The notes under the pieces: generated by a model | What the model saw: the letters and a program-made list of their open reading frames with translations, nothing else | What the model was told of the DNA's origin: nothing | The model's database searches: none | Shown: positions 36,093 through 44,965 of the stretch, one piece after another | Numbering within the stretch: the first letter of the stretch is position 1 | How the letters are laid out: the number at the start of each line of letters is the position of its first letter | Assembly: GCA_963750995.1 (NCBI GenBank) | Contig: CAVVST010000002.1 | Span: 620,001-684,000 of the forward strand | DNA: 64,000 bases | DNA from: CAVVST01 sp963750995 | Lineage (GTDB): Bacteria; Acidobacteriota; Vicinamibacteria; Vicinamibacterales; UBA2999 | Direction of reading: 5' to 3' | Translations under genes and position numbers: made by a program

Positions 36093-36997
36093 GCGACACC
36101 TCCATGCCGCTGGCGACCCGCGTCAATCATTTCTTTCAGCACCGATCCGAATCGGAGCGGCGCGTGTTCGAGCGGATGCGGCAGGCACTAAGCCTGCCCA
36201 CCATCGTCGGCCGCCGGACGGCGGCGCGCGAAATCGCCGCCGACGCGTCGTTCAGGATCGATCGCGATCGCGGCTACGCGGTGTTTCCGCCAGAGACCTT
36301 CCCGGAGGCGCGCGACATCGTCGCCGCGACCGCCGACCTCGGCCGCAACGTCGACCTGACCAGACCCGGACTGTCGAAAAAGGCCCGATCGGGATTCATG
36401 GTCCCGATGCTCGATCCGGTGAAGGTCACGCTCGACTCGCCGATGCTGCGGCTGGCGCTCCGCCCCGACATCGTCGCGGCGGTATCGTCGTACCTCGGCA
36501 TGGTGCCCGTGATCGCGTATCTGCAGGTCTTTTACTCGGAAGCCAACAGCGACGAAGCGCGCTCGAGCCAGCTCTTCCACTGCGACGCGGATGCGACCTC
36601 GCAGGTGAAGATTTTCGTCCTCTGCAGCGAAGTGACGCGATCGAACGGACCGTTGACGCTGCTCGACGCGAAGACGTCGCGCACCGTCCGCAGCCGCCTC
36701 GGCTATCACTTCGGCGGCAAGATCAAGGACAAGCGACTCGCGGGCATCGTCAACGAGTCGGATCATCGTCCGATCGTCGGCGCGCCCGGCACGGTCTGCT
36801 TCGTCGACACCACGCAGTGCTTCCATTTCGGCAGCCGGGTCGAAAGCGGAACCGCGCCGCGGCTGGTGACGATGATCCAATACCTGACTCCCTCGTCATT
36901 CATGCTGCCGCGCGATCATCGGGACGGATCGCCGTTCCGGCATCTGGCTACGGCTCAGATGGCGCGCGTGTCGCGAATGGTGCTCGGAGCGGCCTGA
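36089..36997 (+). CDS. Phytanoyl-CoA dioxygenase (PhyH)-like Fe(II)/2-oxoglutarate oxygenase
   Basis: About 302 residues. Iron ligands are visible as the HxD of QLFHCDADATSQVKIFVL and the distal His of TQCFHFGSRVESGTAPR, whose Arg would bind 2-oxoglutarate. A LTLLDAKTSRTVRSRLGYHF block lies between. The ATG at 36089 overlaps the nadK stop by ATGA. It probably hydroxylates a small molecule, but the substrate is unknown and neighbours give no clue. Confidence 0.78.
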   Translation: MSDTSMPLATRVNHFFQHRSESERRVFERMRQALSLPTIVGRRTAAREIAADASFRIDRDRGYAVFPPETFPEARDIVAATADLGRNVDLTRPGLSKKARSGFMVPMLDPVKVTLDSPMLRLALRPDIVAAVSSYLGMVPVIAYLQVFYSEANSDEARSSQLFHCDADATSQVKIFVLCSEVTRSNGPLTLLDAKTSRTVRSRLGYHFGGKIKDKRLAGIVNESDHRPIVGAPGTVCFVDTTQCFHFGSRVESGTAPRLVTMIQYLTPSSFMLPRDHRDGSPFRHLATAQMARVSRMVLGAA

Positions 36998-37062
36998 GGA
37001 GCTTCACGTTTTAGCGCGGACCCGCTTAATCTCTCTCTTTCGACTTCACCCTCTCGCTCTTA

Positions 37063-37089
37063 CCCCTTCCCCCTTCCCCCTTCCCCCTT
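37063..37089. repeat. Single-armed CCCCCTT heptamer array
   Basis: CCCCTT followed by three CCCCCTT units (37069, 37076, 37083) on the plus strand, 14 bp before the PP2C start. The unit matches the C-rich arm at 27973-28000, but no inverted partner arm is seen here. The preceding 60 bases are also pyrimidine-rich. Confidence 0.75.
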
Positions 37090-37102
37090 GTATCCTGCCC
37101 GA

Positions 37103-37864
37103 ATGCAGTTGCGTTTTGGAGCCGCGACGGATACCGGTCGTGTGCGGCTCCGCAACGAAGATCGTTTCGTTGCCGACGGCGATCTCGGTTTCTTTGCCGT
37201 CGTCGACGGCATGGGTGGACATGCGGGCGGCGAGCTCGCCTCGGCGACCATCGCCGAAGCGGTCACGACGTTCATCCGTGACACGGCGGGCGATTCCGAG
37301 AAGACCTGGCCCACGGGGATGGACTCGCGACTGTCGGTGCTCGCCAACCGGCTGCAGGTCGCAATCCGCGCCGCGAACCGCACTTTGGCCAGTCGTGCGC
37401 AAGCCGATACCGCGCTCGAAGGAAGCGGCGCGACCATGGCTGCGGCGCTCTACGGCGACAGCCGCATGGCAGTGTCGAATGTCGGCGACTGCCGCGTCTA
37501 TCTTTTGCGCGGCGGGCGTCTTCAGCAGATCACGAAGGATCACTCGGTCGTCGCCGAACAAATTGCCCAGGGATTGATCGATTCGGAAGCGGCCCGCACC
37601 CATCCGCTGCGCCACGTCGTGACCCGTGCCGTGTCGGGCCAGGCCGGCATGGCGGTCGACGTCCTCGAGCTCGATCTCAAGACAGGCGACCGGGTGGTGA
37701 TTTGCTCCGACGGCATCCACGGCGTGCTCACCGACAGCGAAATCACGTCGCTGGTGACGCCGAACGGCCGCTCGCTCGATGACGTCTGCCTGGCGGTCAT
37801 CGCCGAGGCGAACGCGCGAGGCGGCCCCGACAACGCCACCACTGTCCTGGTCGAGGCAGTGTAA
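37103..37864 (+). CDS. PP2C-family serine/threonine protein phosphatase
   Basis: A 253-residue PPM phosphatase: RFGAATDTGRVRLRNEDRFV, FFAVVDGMGGHAGGELAS, LEGSGATMAAALYGDSRMAV, SNVGDCRVYLLRGGRLQQIT, VVICSDGIHGVLTDSEI and ANARGGPDNATTVLVEAV, which supply the metal-binding aspartates. It lies 2 bp before a Ser/Thr kinase gene and presumably reverses that kinase's phosphorylations. Confidence 0.95.
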   Translation: MQLRFGAATDTGRVRLRNEDRFVADGDLGFFAVVDGMGGHAGGELASATIAEAVTTFIRDTAGDSEKTWPTGMDSRLSVLANRLQVAIRAANRTLASRAQADTALEGSGATMAAALYGDSRMAVSNVGDCRVYLLRGGRLQQITKDHSVVAEQIAQGLIDSEAARTHPLRHVVTRAVSGQAGMAVDVLELDLKTGDRVVICSDGIHGVLTDSEITSLVTPNGRSLDDVCLAVIAEANARGGPDNATTVLVEAV

Positions 37865-37866
37865 CG

Positions 37867-39561
37867 GTGGCCGCTATACCCGAAAAAATCGGCAGTTTCG
37901 AGGTCATCCGCCAAATCGGCACAGGCGGTATGGGCGCCGTGTATCTGGGTCGCGATCCGGAACTGGATCGCCAGGTCGCAATCAAAGTGATCCGGGAAGA
38001 AGTCAACGACCAGGAAGTGCTCGACCGCTTCTTCCGCGAAGCGCGCGCGGCCGCAGCGCTGCGGCACGCCAACATCGTCACGGTGTACGCCAGTGGCCAG
38101 GAAAACCACAAGCCGTACATCGCGATGGAATACATCGAAGGTGAATCGCTTTCCGACATCATCAAGCAGCGCCGGAACATTCCGCTGAGCGAGAAGATTT
38201 CGCTCCTCGAACAGGTGTGCGCCGGCCTCGGCTTCGCCCACAAAGCGGGCATCGTTCACCGCGACGTCAAGCCCGCGAACATCATGATCGACCGTGAGGG
38301 CGTCGTTCGCGTCCTCGACTTCGGCATCGCCCGGATCGAAGGATCGGCGATGACCCAGGACGGGACGATGATGGGTTCGCTGAACTACATGTCCCCGGAG
38401 CAGATGCTCGGGAAGCCCGTGGATCAGCGCAGCGACATTTTTTCGGTCGGCTCGGTGGCGTACGAGCTGCTGAGTTACACCCAGGCGTTCAAGGGCAACC
38501 TGAATGACGGGCTGCTCCACCGCCTCCCGCACGAAGACCCGCCGCCGCTGAAGGACCTCGCGCCGGAGGTGCCGCTGGCCATCGAGCATGTGGTCATGCG
38601 GGCGCTCGAAAAGGACCCCGGCCGGCGCTTCCAGAATCTCGCCGAGATGCGGACGGCGTTCGTCAACGCGCTGGCGAGCGCGAAACCGGCGGCGCCGGCA
38701 CCGGCCAAGCCCGCCACCGAAGAAGAGCGAACCGTCGTGGTTACGCGCCCGAAGACGAATCCGCCAATCCCGGTGCCTTCTACGCCGTCCGCCGCCGCGC
38801 GCACGGCGGCCTCGAAGACGCCACCAAAACCGCCGGCCGCGCGAGAGCTTCAGAGCGAGATACGCGAACCGCACTCGCCGCCGGCGGCGTACATGCCGCC
38901 GGCGACGTCGCTGAAGCTGAAAAGCGAGAACGTCGGGCCTGCGGCGGCCCCGCCACCGACCCCCGTGAAGCCGGTACCATTGCCTCCCAGGGGCGTGCTG
39001 CCGACGCCCGCCAATATTCAGATAGCGGGCGGTTCGCAACCGGCGGCCCGGAGAGCGGCGACCGTGGCACCTGCGCCTCCGGTTCGTTCATCGTCGTTCA
39101 AGAAATGGCTGTTGATCTGCGGTGGCGTGGCCGTCGTGGCGATCGGCGCAACAGCCGCGGCAATCCCCTGGCTCAACCAGCCGCCCCCTGACCCGATCGT
39201 GGTGGAACGGCCCCGGATCGAGGCCGCCATGGGCGAGTACCGCACCGCCTATCGCAACCGGAATCTCCCCGGCGTGGTGGAAGTGTTTCCGGAGCTGCCC
39301 GCGGAGACCCGGCGGGCGATGGAACGGGTGTTCACGAACTGCCTCGTATACGAGGTCACCTTCGACGTCATGAACGTGACCCTCGCTGCCGCCGATCCGA
39401 ACAGCGCTGAAGTCGACCTGCGCAGTACGCACGAGTGCACGCCGAACTCCGGCGGGCCGCAGACGATCGCCTCTCGCCACGAGGTGTTTTCACTGCGGAG
39501 GATTGGCGACGAATGGCTGATTGCGAGCGCCTCGCCGGTGTCAGCCGGCAGGCCGCAATAG
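37867..39561 (+). CDS. Membrane-anchored serine/threonine protein kinase
   Basis: A 564-residue Hanks-type kinase (GTG start). Kinase domain, residues about 8-270: IGTGGMGAVYLG glycine loop, the Lys in QVAIKVI, HRDVKPANIM catalytic loop, DFGIARIEG, and GSLNYMSPEQMLG. A Pro/Ala-rich juxtamembrane linker (about 270-408) precedes one membrane segment near residue 411 (WLLICGGVAVVAIGATAAAI). The extracytoplasmic C-terminus of about 130 residues has an NTF2/SnoaL-like pattern (MGEYRTAYRNRNLPGVVEVF) and two cysteines (TNCL, HECTP). Ligand unknown. The 3' end overlaps the convergent FHA gene by 21 bp. Confidence 0.94.
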   Translation: MAAIPEKIGSFEVIRQIGTGGMGAVYLGRDPELDRQVAIKVIREEVNDQEVLDRFFREARAAAALRHANIVTVYASGQENHKPYIAMEYIEGESLSDIIKQRRNIPLSEKISLLEQVCAGLGFAHKAGIVHRDVKPANIMIDREGVVRVLDFGIARIEGSAMTQDGTMMGSLNYMSPEQMLGKPVDQRSDIFSVGSVAYELLSYTQAFKGNLNDGLLHRLPHEDPPPLKDLAPEVPLAIEHVVMRALEKDPGRRFQNLAEMRTAFVNALASAKPAAPAPAKPATEEERTVVVTRPKTNPPIPVPSTPSAAARTAASKTPPKPPAARELQSEIREPHSPPAAYMPPATSLKLKSENVGPAAAPPPTPVKPVPLPPRGVLPTPANIQIAGGSQPAARRAATVAPAPPVRSSSFKKWLLICGGVAVVAIGATAAAIPWLNQPPPDPIVVERPRIEAAMGEYRTAYRNRNLPGVVEVFPELPAETRRAMERVFTNCLVYEVTFDVMNVTLAAADPNSAEVDLRSTHECTPNSGGPQTIASRHEVFSLRRIGDEWLIASASPVSAGRPQ

Positions 39562-41043
39562 CTGCGCCCGCTGGGCGGCTGCGTCCGGATCTTCGTGGAG
39601 CGCGGCGAGCTCGTCCTTCACAGACTCGTACAACTCGACAACCGACGGATCGAACTGCTTGCCGCTGTCGGCACGCAAGCGCTGCGCAGCTTCCTCGGCC
39701 GGCAGCGCGGCGCGGTATGGACGGGCCGATGTCATCGCATCGTAGCTGTCTGCCACCGCCATGAGGCGGGCATGCGGGTGGATGTCGAGTCCCGCAAGCC
39801 GGTCTGGATACCCGAGGCCGTCCCAACGCTCGTGATGCCCCCGCACCGACGGCAACGACGCCCCCAGGAACGGCAGCGATTCGAGCATGTGATAGCCGAT
39901 CGTGACATGCGCTTCGATCTGGAGCCGTTCCTGTGGATCGAGATGGCTCGGCTTCCGTAGCACAGCGTCGGGCACGCCGACTTTGCCAATGTCGTGCAGC
40001 ATCCCGCCGCGCCGAATCGTCTCGAATTCGTGCGAGTGCCGTCCGCTCTGACGGGCGAGCACGAGGGTATAAGCCGTCACGCGCTCCGAATGGCCGGCCG
40101 TGTACGGGTCGCGGGCGTCGATGGCGCGCGCGAACGCTTCGAGCGTCGCCCGGAAGTGACGCTCGCGCTCGTCGTAAAGCTGGGCCGTCTCGAGGGCCGC
40201 GGCGGCATGACCGCCGAACGCCGCCGCATATTCGGCGAGCTCGGGCGCGAACTGCTCAACCCCCAGCTTGTCGGCGTACAGCGCCCCAATCGGCCCGGCC
40301 CGTCCGAGCAGCGGCACACAGATCACGGATCGCACACCGGCCAGCAGCACGCTCGCGGCCTGCTGCAGCATCGGATCCATCCGGATGTCATGGACGATGA
40401 ACACATCGCGCGCGGCCATCGCCTGGTGGACGACGGTGGAACTGGCAAACTCCGAGACCGACGAATAGGCGCCAGCCGGCCTCACCGCCCTGGGACTCAT
40501 GCCGCCGGTCGTGGGATCCACCAGCAGAATCGCCGTCCGATCCGGCTTGAGGATGCTGGACAGGCGATCGAGGACGCGCTCGAGCAGCGCTGGCAAATCC
40601 TCGAACGCCATCATCTCGCGGCTGGTCGCCAGGAGCGCTTCGAGCGCCAGGCGATCGACCTTCGGTGCGGCGTTCAGCGCCACGCGGCGCAGCACCGTCT
40701 GGGACGCGATCGTGCCTGTGCCCAGGGTCGTGGGCTTCGTATCGTCCTTGTTGCCGACGAGGTACTCGACGCGCCCGAAGCGGATCGTGTCGCCGAGCAT
40801 CAGACACGAACGCAGCTGCTCGGATCCATTCACGAAGATGCCGTTGGTGCTGCCGAGATCGTCGACGGTGATCTGGCCCTCAGCGTCCACCACCACCCGC
40901 GCGTGCAACCGCGAGAGGCTGGCATCGTCGATCATCACGTCGGCCTGGCGGCCGCGGCCGACGGTCTTCGATTGGCCATAGTCGAGTTCGATGACGGGCA
41001 CAGTCGGCGCCGGAGCGGTCGGCGTGAGTCGAAAGCCTGGCAT
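39541..41043 (-). CDS. FHA-GAF-HD-GYP signalling protein
   Basis: A 500-residue cytoplasmic protein. The FHA domain (about 20-95) has VGRGRQADVMIDDASLSRLH and STNGIFVNG and should bind phosphothreonine. A GAF domain (about 130-285) follows. The HD-GYP domain (about 300-470) has HSERVTAYTLVLA, RRGGMLHDIGKVGVPD, HHERWDGLGYPDRLAG and VADSYDAMTSARPYR, with HD and GYP motifs intact, so c-di-GMP phosphodiesterase activity is expected. Convergence with a Ser/Thr kinase makes it a plausible FHA client of that kinase. Confidence 0.94.
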   Translation of the reverse strand: MPGFRLTPTAPAPTVPVIELDYGQSKTVGRGRQADVMIDDASLSRLHARVVVDAEGQITVDDLGSTNGIFVNGSEQLRSCLMLGDTIRFGRVEYLVGNKDDTKPTTLGTGTIASQTVLRRVALNAAPKVDRLALEALLATSREMMAFEDLPALLERVLDRLSSILKPDRTAILLVDPTTGGMSPRAVRPAGAYSSVSEFASSTVVHQAMAARDVFIVHDIRMDPMLQQAASVLLAGVRSVICVPLLGRAGPIGALYADKLGVEQFAPELAEYAAAFGGHAAAALETAQLYDERERHFRATLEAFARAIDARDPYTAGHSERVTAYTLVLARQSGRHSHEFETIRRGGMLHDIGKVGVPDAVLRKPSHLDPQERLQIEAHVTIGYHMLESLPFLGASLPSVRGHHERWDGLGYPDRLAGLDIHPHARLMAVADSYDAMTSARPYRAALPAEEAAQRLRADSGKQFDPSVVELYESVKDELAALHEDPDAAAQRAQLLRPAG

Positions 41044-41091
41044 CGGAAAGTGCCAATATACCTTAACTAACAGTCACGATTGACGTTTAGG

Positions 41092-42126
41092 TCACCTGGA
41101 CGGCCGGCGGAAATAGAGGATTTGAAACTCGCGGACGTTACGATTGTGTTCGGCGAGCGTCTCCGAGAAAACGTGTGAACCGTCGTTGCGGCTCACGAAA
41201 TACAAGTAGCTGACAGCAGCGGGCATCAGCGCCGCTTCGAGCGATTTGGCGCCCGGCGCAGCAATCGGTCCGGGCGGCAAACCGGGGTTCCGGTAGGTGT
41301 TGTACGGCGAATCGATCGCGAGATCATCGCGCCTGATGTTGCCGTCGTATTTTCCCGCCCTTTGCATCGCGTAGACGACGGTCGGATCCGCCTGCAGGGC
41401 CATGCCGATCTTCATGCGGTTGCGGTACACCGCAGCGACCACCGGGCGCTCCTGCGCCTGAGCGGTTTCCTTTTCCACCAGCGACGCCAGCGTGACGACC
41501 TGCCGCGTGGTCAGCCCCTCGGCCGCCGCGCGACGCCGCCACTCGTCGGTGTAGGTGGCGCGAAAGCGATCGACCATCATGCCGATGACCCGCTCGGCCG
41601 GCGTGTCGCGCGGAAGCGCGTATGTTTCCGGGAACAGGTAACCCTCCAGGTCAACTGCCTCCGCATCCAGGTCCTTGATCAGAGCAACCTGCGCGGCGGC
41701 CTCGACGAACGCGCCGCGGCGTCCGAAGCCGCGCGCCTCGAAGACGTCTGCCATCTCCCGGATCGTCAGACCCTCCGGGAACGTCAGCCGCCGTGTGTAG
41801 ACATCTCCTCGCGCGAGCCGCTCGATCACATCGACCGCCGCAGTGGGACGATCGAAGCGGTACTCTCCCGCCTGCAGGGCGCGCGACCGTCCCGTCCACC
41901 AGAGCGCCGCCCTGAACGCCAGTTCGTCGCGAACGACTCCCGCCTCCACGAGGCGCCGTCCGATCGCCGCCGTCCCGGTGCCTGGCTCGACGATCACGAA
42001 TTGCTCGTCGCCCGTGTAGCCTTTGAACGGGTCGTGGAGCCGGCCCCAGATCGCGGTGCGTGATACGGCGGCGGCCGCCGCAACGACCACGATCACCACG
42101 ACGACGGCGGCAAGCAGTTTTCGCAT
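41092..42126 (-). CDS. mltG: Endolytic murein transglycosylase MltG
   Basis: A 344-residue YceG-like protein with one N-terminal membrane anchor (LLAAVVVVIVVVAAAAAVS). It has the LysM-like region LTFPEGLTIREMADVFEARG and the catalytic domain LEGYLFPETYALPRDT, with the catalytic Glu in VTLASLVEKETAQAQERPVV, then QADPTVVYAM and SPYNTYRNPGLPPGPIAAPG. It cleaves nascent glycan strands. Its ATG shares one base with the ruvX stop. Confidence 0.96.
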   Translation of the reverse strand: MRKLLAAVVVVIVVVAAAAAVSRTAIWGRLHDPFKGYTGDEQFVIVEPGTGTAAIGRRLVEAGVVRDELAFRAALWWTGRSRALQAGEYRFDRPTAAVDVIERLARGDVYTRRLTFPEGLTIREMADVFEARGFGRRGAFVEAAAQVALIKDLDAEAVDLEGYLFPETYALPRDTPAERVIGMMVDRFRATYTDEWRRRAAAEGLTTRQVVTLASLVEKETAQAQERPVVAAVYRNRMKIGMALQADPTVVYAMQRAGKYDGNIRRDDLAIDSPYNTYRNPGLPPGPIAAPGAKSLEAALMPAAVSYLYFVSRNDGSHVFSETLAEHNRNVREFQILYFRRPSR

Positions 42127-42551
42127 CAGAGGGTGTCCAGATAGTCCTGCAGGATGATGGCCGCCGCGGCCGCGTCCAGCTTCGCCTTGCGCGCGCGCCA
42201 GTCCTTCTCGTGAACGGCGAGACGGCTTTCGGCTTCGCGGCTCGTCAGGCGTTCGTCCTGGAGCGTGACGGGCAACTCCGTCAAGCGTCCGAGCTCGGCC
42301 GCGAACGTGCGGACCCGCGGGGTCATTGGACTGGCCGAACCGTCCAGATACGCAGGCAGGCCAACCACGATCGCGGACACGCCGTCTTCCTCGCCGGCAA
42401 GGCGCGCCACTTCGTCGGCGGCCACACGTGGCGCATCATGTTCGAGACTGGTGGCATGGAGCACGCCGATCGGCCTCGCGAGGGTCCGGGTCGCGTCGCT
42501 GACTGCCACGCCGATCCGCCGCTCGCCGACGTCGAGACCAACGATCCGCAC
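42126..42551 (-). CDS. ruvX: Holliday junction resolvase-like RuvX/YqgF
   Basis: A 141-residue RNase H-fold protein: MRIVGLDVGERRIGVAVSDA, VVGLPAYLDGSASPMT, LPVTLQDERLTSREAESRL and the final Asp in KLDAAAAAIILQDYLDTL. The family acts in rRNA maturation or junction processing. The ruvX-mltG order is widespread. Confidence 0.95.
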   Translation of the reverse strand: MRIVGLDVGERRIGVAVSDATRTLARPIGVLHATSLEHDAPRVAADEVARLAGEEDGVSAIVVGLPAYLDGSASPMTPRVRTFAAELGRLTELPVTLQDERLTSREAESRLAVHEKDWRARKAKLDAAAAAIILQDYLDTL

Positions 42552-42553
42552 GC

Positions 42554-42559
42554 TATAAT
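42554..42559 (+). promoter_or_regulatory. -10 element (TATAAT) for envC
   Basis: A perfect TATAAT on the plus strand 20 bp before the envC ATG, in the 28-bp gap between the divergent ruvX and envC. The -35 position falls inside ruvX and is weak (GTCGAG with 17-bp spacing). Confidence 0.5.
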
Positions 42560-42579
42560 TCTCTCACCCTTCAACCGAC

Positions 42580-43719
42580 ATGACTGTCCGCTGCCTCTCG
42601 TGCATCGTCGCGCTGGCGCTCAGCGCGAGCCTCGCGGCGCAGACGCTCGATCGCGGGCAGGCCGAAGCGGACGCACGGCGCGTGAACGAACGCATCCGCG
42701 CGCTCGAGGCCGAAGCCGATCGGCTCGCGGGCCAGGCGCGTACGCTGCTTGGCGACCTGCGCACGCTCGAAGTCGAGCGGGAGCTGCAGGAAGAGCGCGT
42801 GCGCGACGCGCAGGCGGCGATCGCCAGTGGCCGCGTCGCCATCGACGCCGGCACCGAGCGCGTCGCCGCGCTCGAACAGCAGCGGGTGTCGCAATTGCCG
42901 GATCTGCAGGCCCAGCTGGTGGACATCTACAAACGCGGACGCGCCGGCTACGCGAAGCTCCTGTTTGGTTCGACCGGCGTGCGCGAGTTCGGGCGGACGA
43001 CGCGGGCAGTGGCGGCGTTGATGACGATCAATCAGCGGCGGGTGGCCGAGCATGAGCGGACACTCGACGCGCTCAGGCAGGAGCGTGCGAGGCTCGAGGA
43101 AGAGCTGCGCACGCTGCAGACGCGGGAAACCGAGGCGGTCGAGGCGCGCGCCGCCGCAAACCGCGCCCTGGCGTCGCGCACCGCTCTGATGGCCCAGATC
43201 GACGCGCGTCGCGATCTCAACGCGCAGCTGGCCGGCGAGCTTCAGCTCGCGCACGAGCAGCTGCAGCAGCAGATTGCCAGCCTCGACGCTGGCCGGCCGG
43301 CCGACGCCGTGTCGATCCCGCTGGCGCCCTTCCGCGGCGCGCTCGAGTGGCCGGTACCAGGCCGCGTCACCGGCCGGTTCGGCCAGCGGGGGGGCCGTTT
43401 CGGCGAGCCGGCGGTCAGCAACGGCATCGAAATCGTGGCCCCTGAGGGCACCGCCGTGCGCGCCCTCCATTCCGGCACTGTTTCCTACGCGGATGAATTC
43501 ACCGGTTTCGGGAATCTCGTCATCGTCGACCACGGCGCCAATACCTATTCCCTGTACGGCTACCTGAGCTCGATTACCGCCGCGCGAGGCACGGCCGTGG
43601 AGGCCTCGAGCGAGGTAGGCCGCGTCGGAACAGCCCCTGCCGGCCCGGCCGCGTTGTACCTGGAAATCCGCATCGACGGCCGTTCCGTCGATCCCGTACA
43701 ATGGCTGAAGCCCCGATGA
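42580..43719 (+). CDS. envC: EnvC-like murein hydrolase activator (coiled coil plus degenerate LytM domain)
   Basis: A 379-residue exported protein (signal MTVRCLSCIVALALSASLAA). Residues about 20-245 form a long coiled coil (ERIRALEAEADRLAGQARTL...). The C-terminal M23/LytM domain (about 255-379) has lost the usual zinc ligands. The HxGID-type motif reads SNGIEI, and the HxHFE-type motif reads LYLEIR. In E. coli the degenerate EnvC LytM domain activates amidases instead of cutting murein, and the same role is inferred here. The stop overlaps the S41 gene by ATGA at 43716-43719. Confidence 0.9.
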   Translation: MTVRCLSCIVALALSASLAAQTLDRGQAEADARRVNERIRALEAEADRLAGQARTLLGDLRTLEVERELQEERVRDAQAAIASGRVAIDAGTERVAALEQQRVSQLPDLQAQLVDIYKRGRAGYAKLLFGSTGVREFGRTTRAVAALMTINQRRVAEHERTLDALRQERARLEEELRTLQTRETEAVEARAAANRALASRTALMAQIDARRDLNAQLAGELQLAHEQLQQQIASLDAGRPADAVSIPLAPFRGALEWPVPGRVTGRFGQRGGRFGEPAVSNGIEIVAPEGTAVRALHSGTVSYADEFTGFGNLVIVDHGANTYSLYGYLSSITAARGTAVEASSEVGRVGTAPAGPAALYLEIRIDGRSVDPVQWLKPR

Positions 43720-44879
43720 CTTCCCGCAGCCGCGTCCTCGTGCTGGCGATTTCCACGCCAATCATCGCCTTCGCCTTTATCGGGGGGTACCTCGGCCAGG
43801 CGCTGGCGAAAGACGATACCTATCAGCATCTGCGGGTGTTCGAGGATGTCGTCTCACTGGTCATCAACAATTACGTCGAGCCGGTTGATGTCCGAGAGGC
43901 GATGAAGGGCGCGATGCGCGGCCTCGCAGACAACCTCGACCCGGACAGCGCGTTCCTCACCCCGGATCTGGTGCGCACCCGTGAAGCCAACGACCCCGGC
44001 GGTCCGGCGGAAGTCGGCCTCGATGTCACGCGGCAGTATTACCTCCGTGTCGTCTCGGCGCGCGACGGTTCTCCGGCGGCGAAGGCCGGAATCCGCCCCG
44101 GCGACTTCATCCGCGCGATCGACAATCGGCCAACTCGTGACATGTCGGCGTACGAGGGCGGCAGGCTGCTGCGCGGCGCGCCCGGCTCGAAGGTGTCGCT
44201 GCTGGTTATTCGGGGCAACGCGGCGGACCCGCACGTTGTGGATCTCGTCCGGGAGCGCCTGGCGGGACCCGAAGTCACCTCCCGGATGGCTGACGGCGGC
44301 GTCACCGGCTATGTCCGCATATCGCAGTTCTCGAGCGAGTCGCCCACCGGGATCAAGCAGGCGATCGACGCACTGTCGAAGGCTGGCGCCACACGGTACG
44401 TCATCGATCTTCGCGGGACGTCGCGAGGGGACCTGGACGATGGACTCGCCGCTGCACGGTTGTTCGTGAAAAGCGGAACGCTGGGCGTGCGGCTCGCGCG
44501 AGCCGACCGGAAAGAAACGATTGCCGCCCAGCCGTCTGACGGCGCGGTTACCGCGCCGGTCGCGCTGCTTTCGGACATCGGAACCGCGGGACCTGCAGAA
44601 CTGTTCGCCGCCGCCCTCATCGGGAACGACCGCGCCGACTTGGTCGGCACGAACACGCTCGGCCGCGCCGCCCGCCAGCGTCTTGTGAAGCTGCCTGATC
44701 AGAGCGCACTCTGGCTGACATATCTGCGTTACCTCACGCCCTCGGGTGATCCGATTCACGAGAAGGGCCTGATGCCCGACGTGGAAGTCGAGCCCGTCGA
44801 GATCGAGTTCGGCTCTGAGCCCCCGCAGCCTGACGCCGCACTCCAGAGCGCGCTGCAGCATCTCTCCGCGCGCAAGTAG
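43716..44879 (+). CDS. S41 (C-terminal processing) peptidase-like protein lacking the catalytic dyad
   Basis: About 387 residues with an N-terminal membrane anchor (LVLAISTPIIAFAFIGGYLG), a PDZ domain (VVSARDGSPAAKAGIRPGDF) and an S41 core. The Prc/CtpA catalytic motif GSASASE is replaced by GTAGPAE, so the catalytic Ser is Gly. The catalytic Lys of TFGKG is Arg (TLGRA), and the intervening Asp is Gly. It should not be proteolytic. It may serve as a PDZ scaffold for the EnvC-like protein encoded just before it. ATG at 43701 is an alternative start. Confidence 0.88.
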   Translation: MTSRSRVLVLAISTPIIAFAFIGGYLGQALAKDDTYQHLRVFEDVVSLVINNYVEPVDVREAMKGAMRGLADNLDPDSAFLTPDLVRTREANDPGGPAEVGLDVTRQYYLRVVSARDGSPAAKAGIRPGDFIRAIDNRPTRDMSAYEGGRLLRGAPGSKVSLLVIRGNAADPHVVDLVRERLAGPEVTSRMADGGVTGYVRISQFSSESPTGIKQAIDALSKAGATRYVIDLRGTSRGDLDDGLAAARLFVKSGTLGVRLARADRKETIAAQPSDGAVTAPVALLSDIGTAGPAELFAAALIGNDRADLVGTNTLGRAARQRLVKLPDQSALWLTYLRYLTPSGDPIHEKGLMPDVEVEPVEIEFGSEPPQPDAALQSALQHLSARK

Positions 44880-44924
44880 ACCGGCTTTGGCGAAGCGACG
44901 CCGGTAGATCCCACTCCTTTTTGT

Positions 44925-44930
44925 TATACT
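44925..44930 (+). promoter_or_regulatory. Candidate -10 element for tRNA-Val
   Basis: TATACT lies 36 bp before the tRNA, in the gap after the S41-like gene. No good -35 is seen at 16-18 bp. Adjacent T-rich sequence is AT-rich for this genome. Confidence 0.4.
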
Positions 44931-44965
44931 GGCGGTTCGGTTTAAAGCCTGAATTTGCAACAGAT

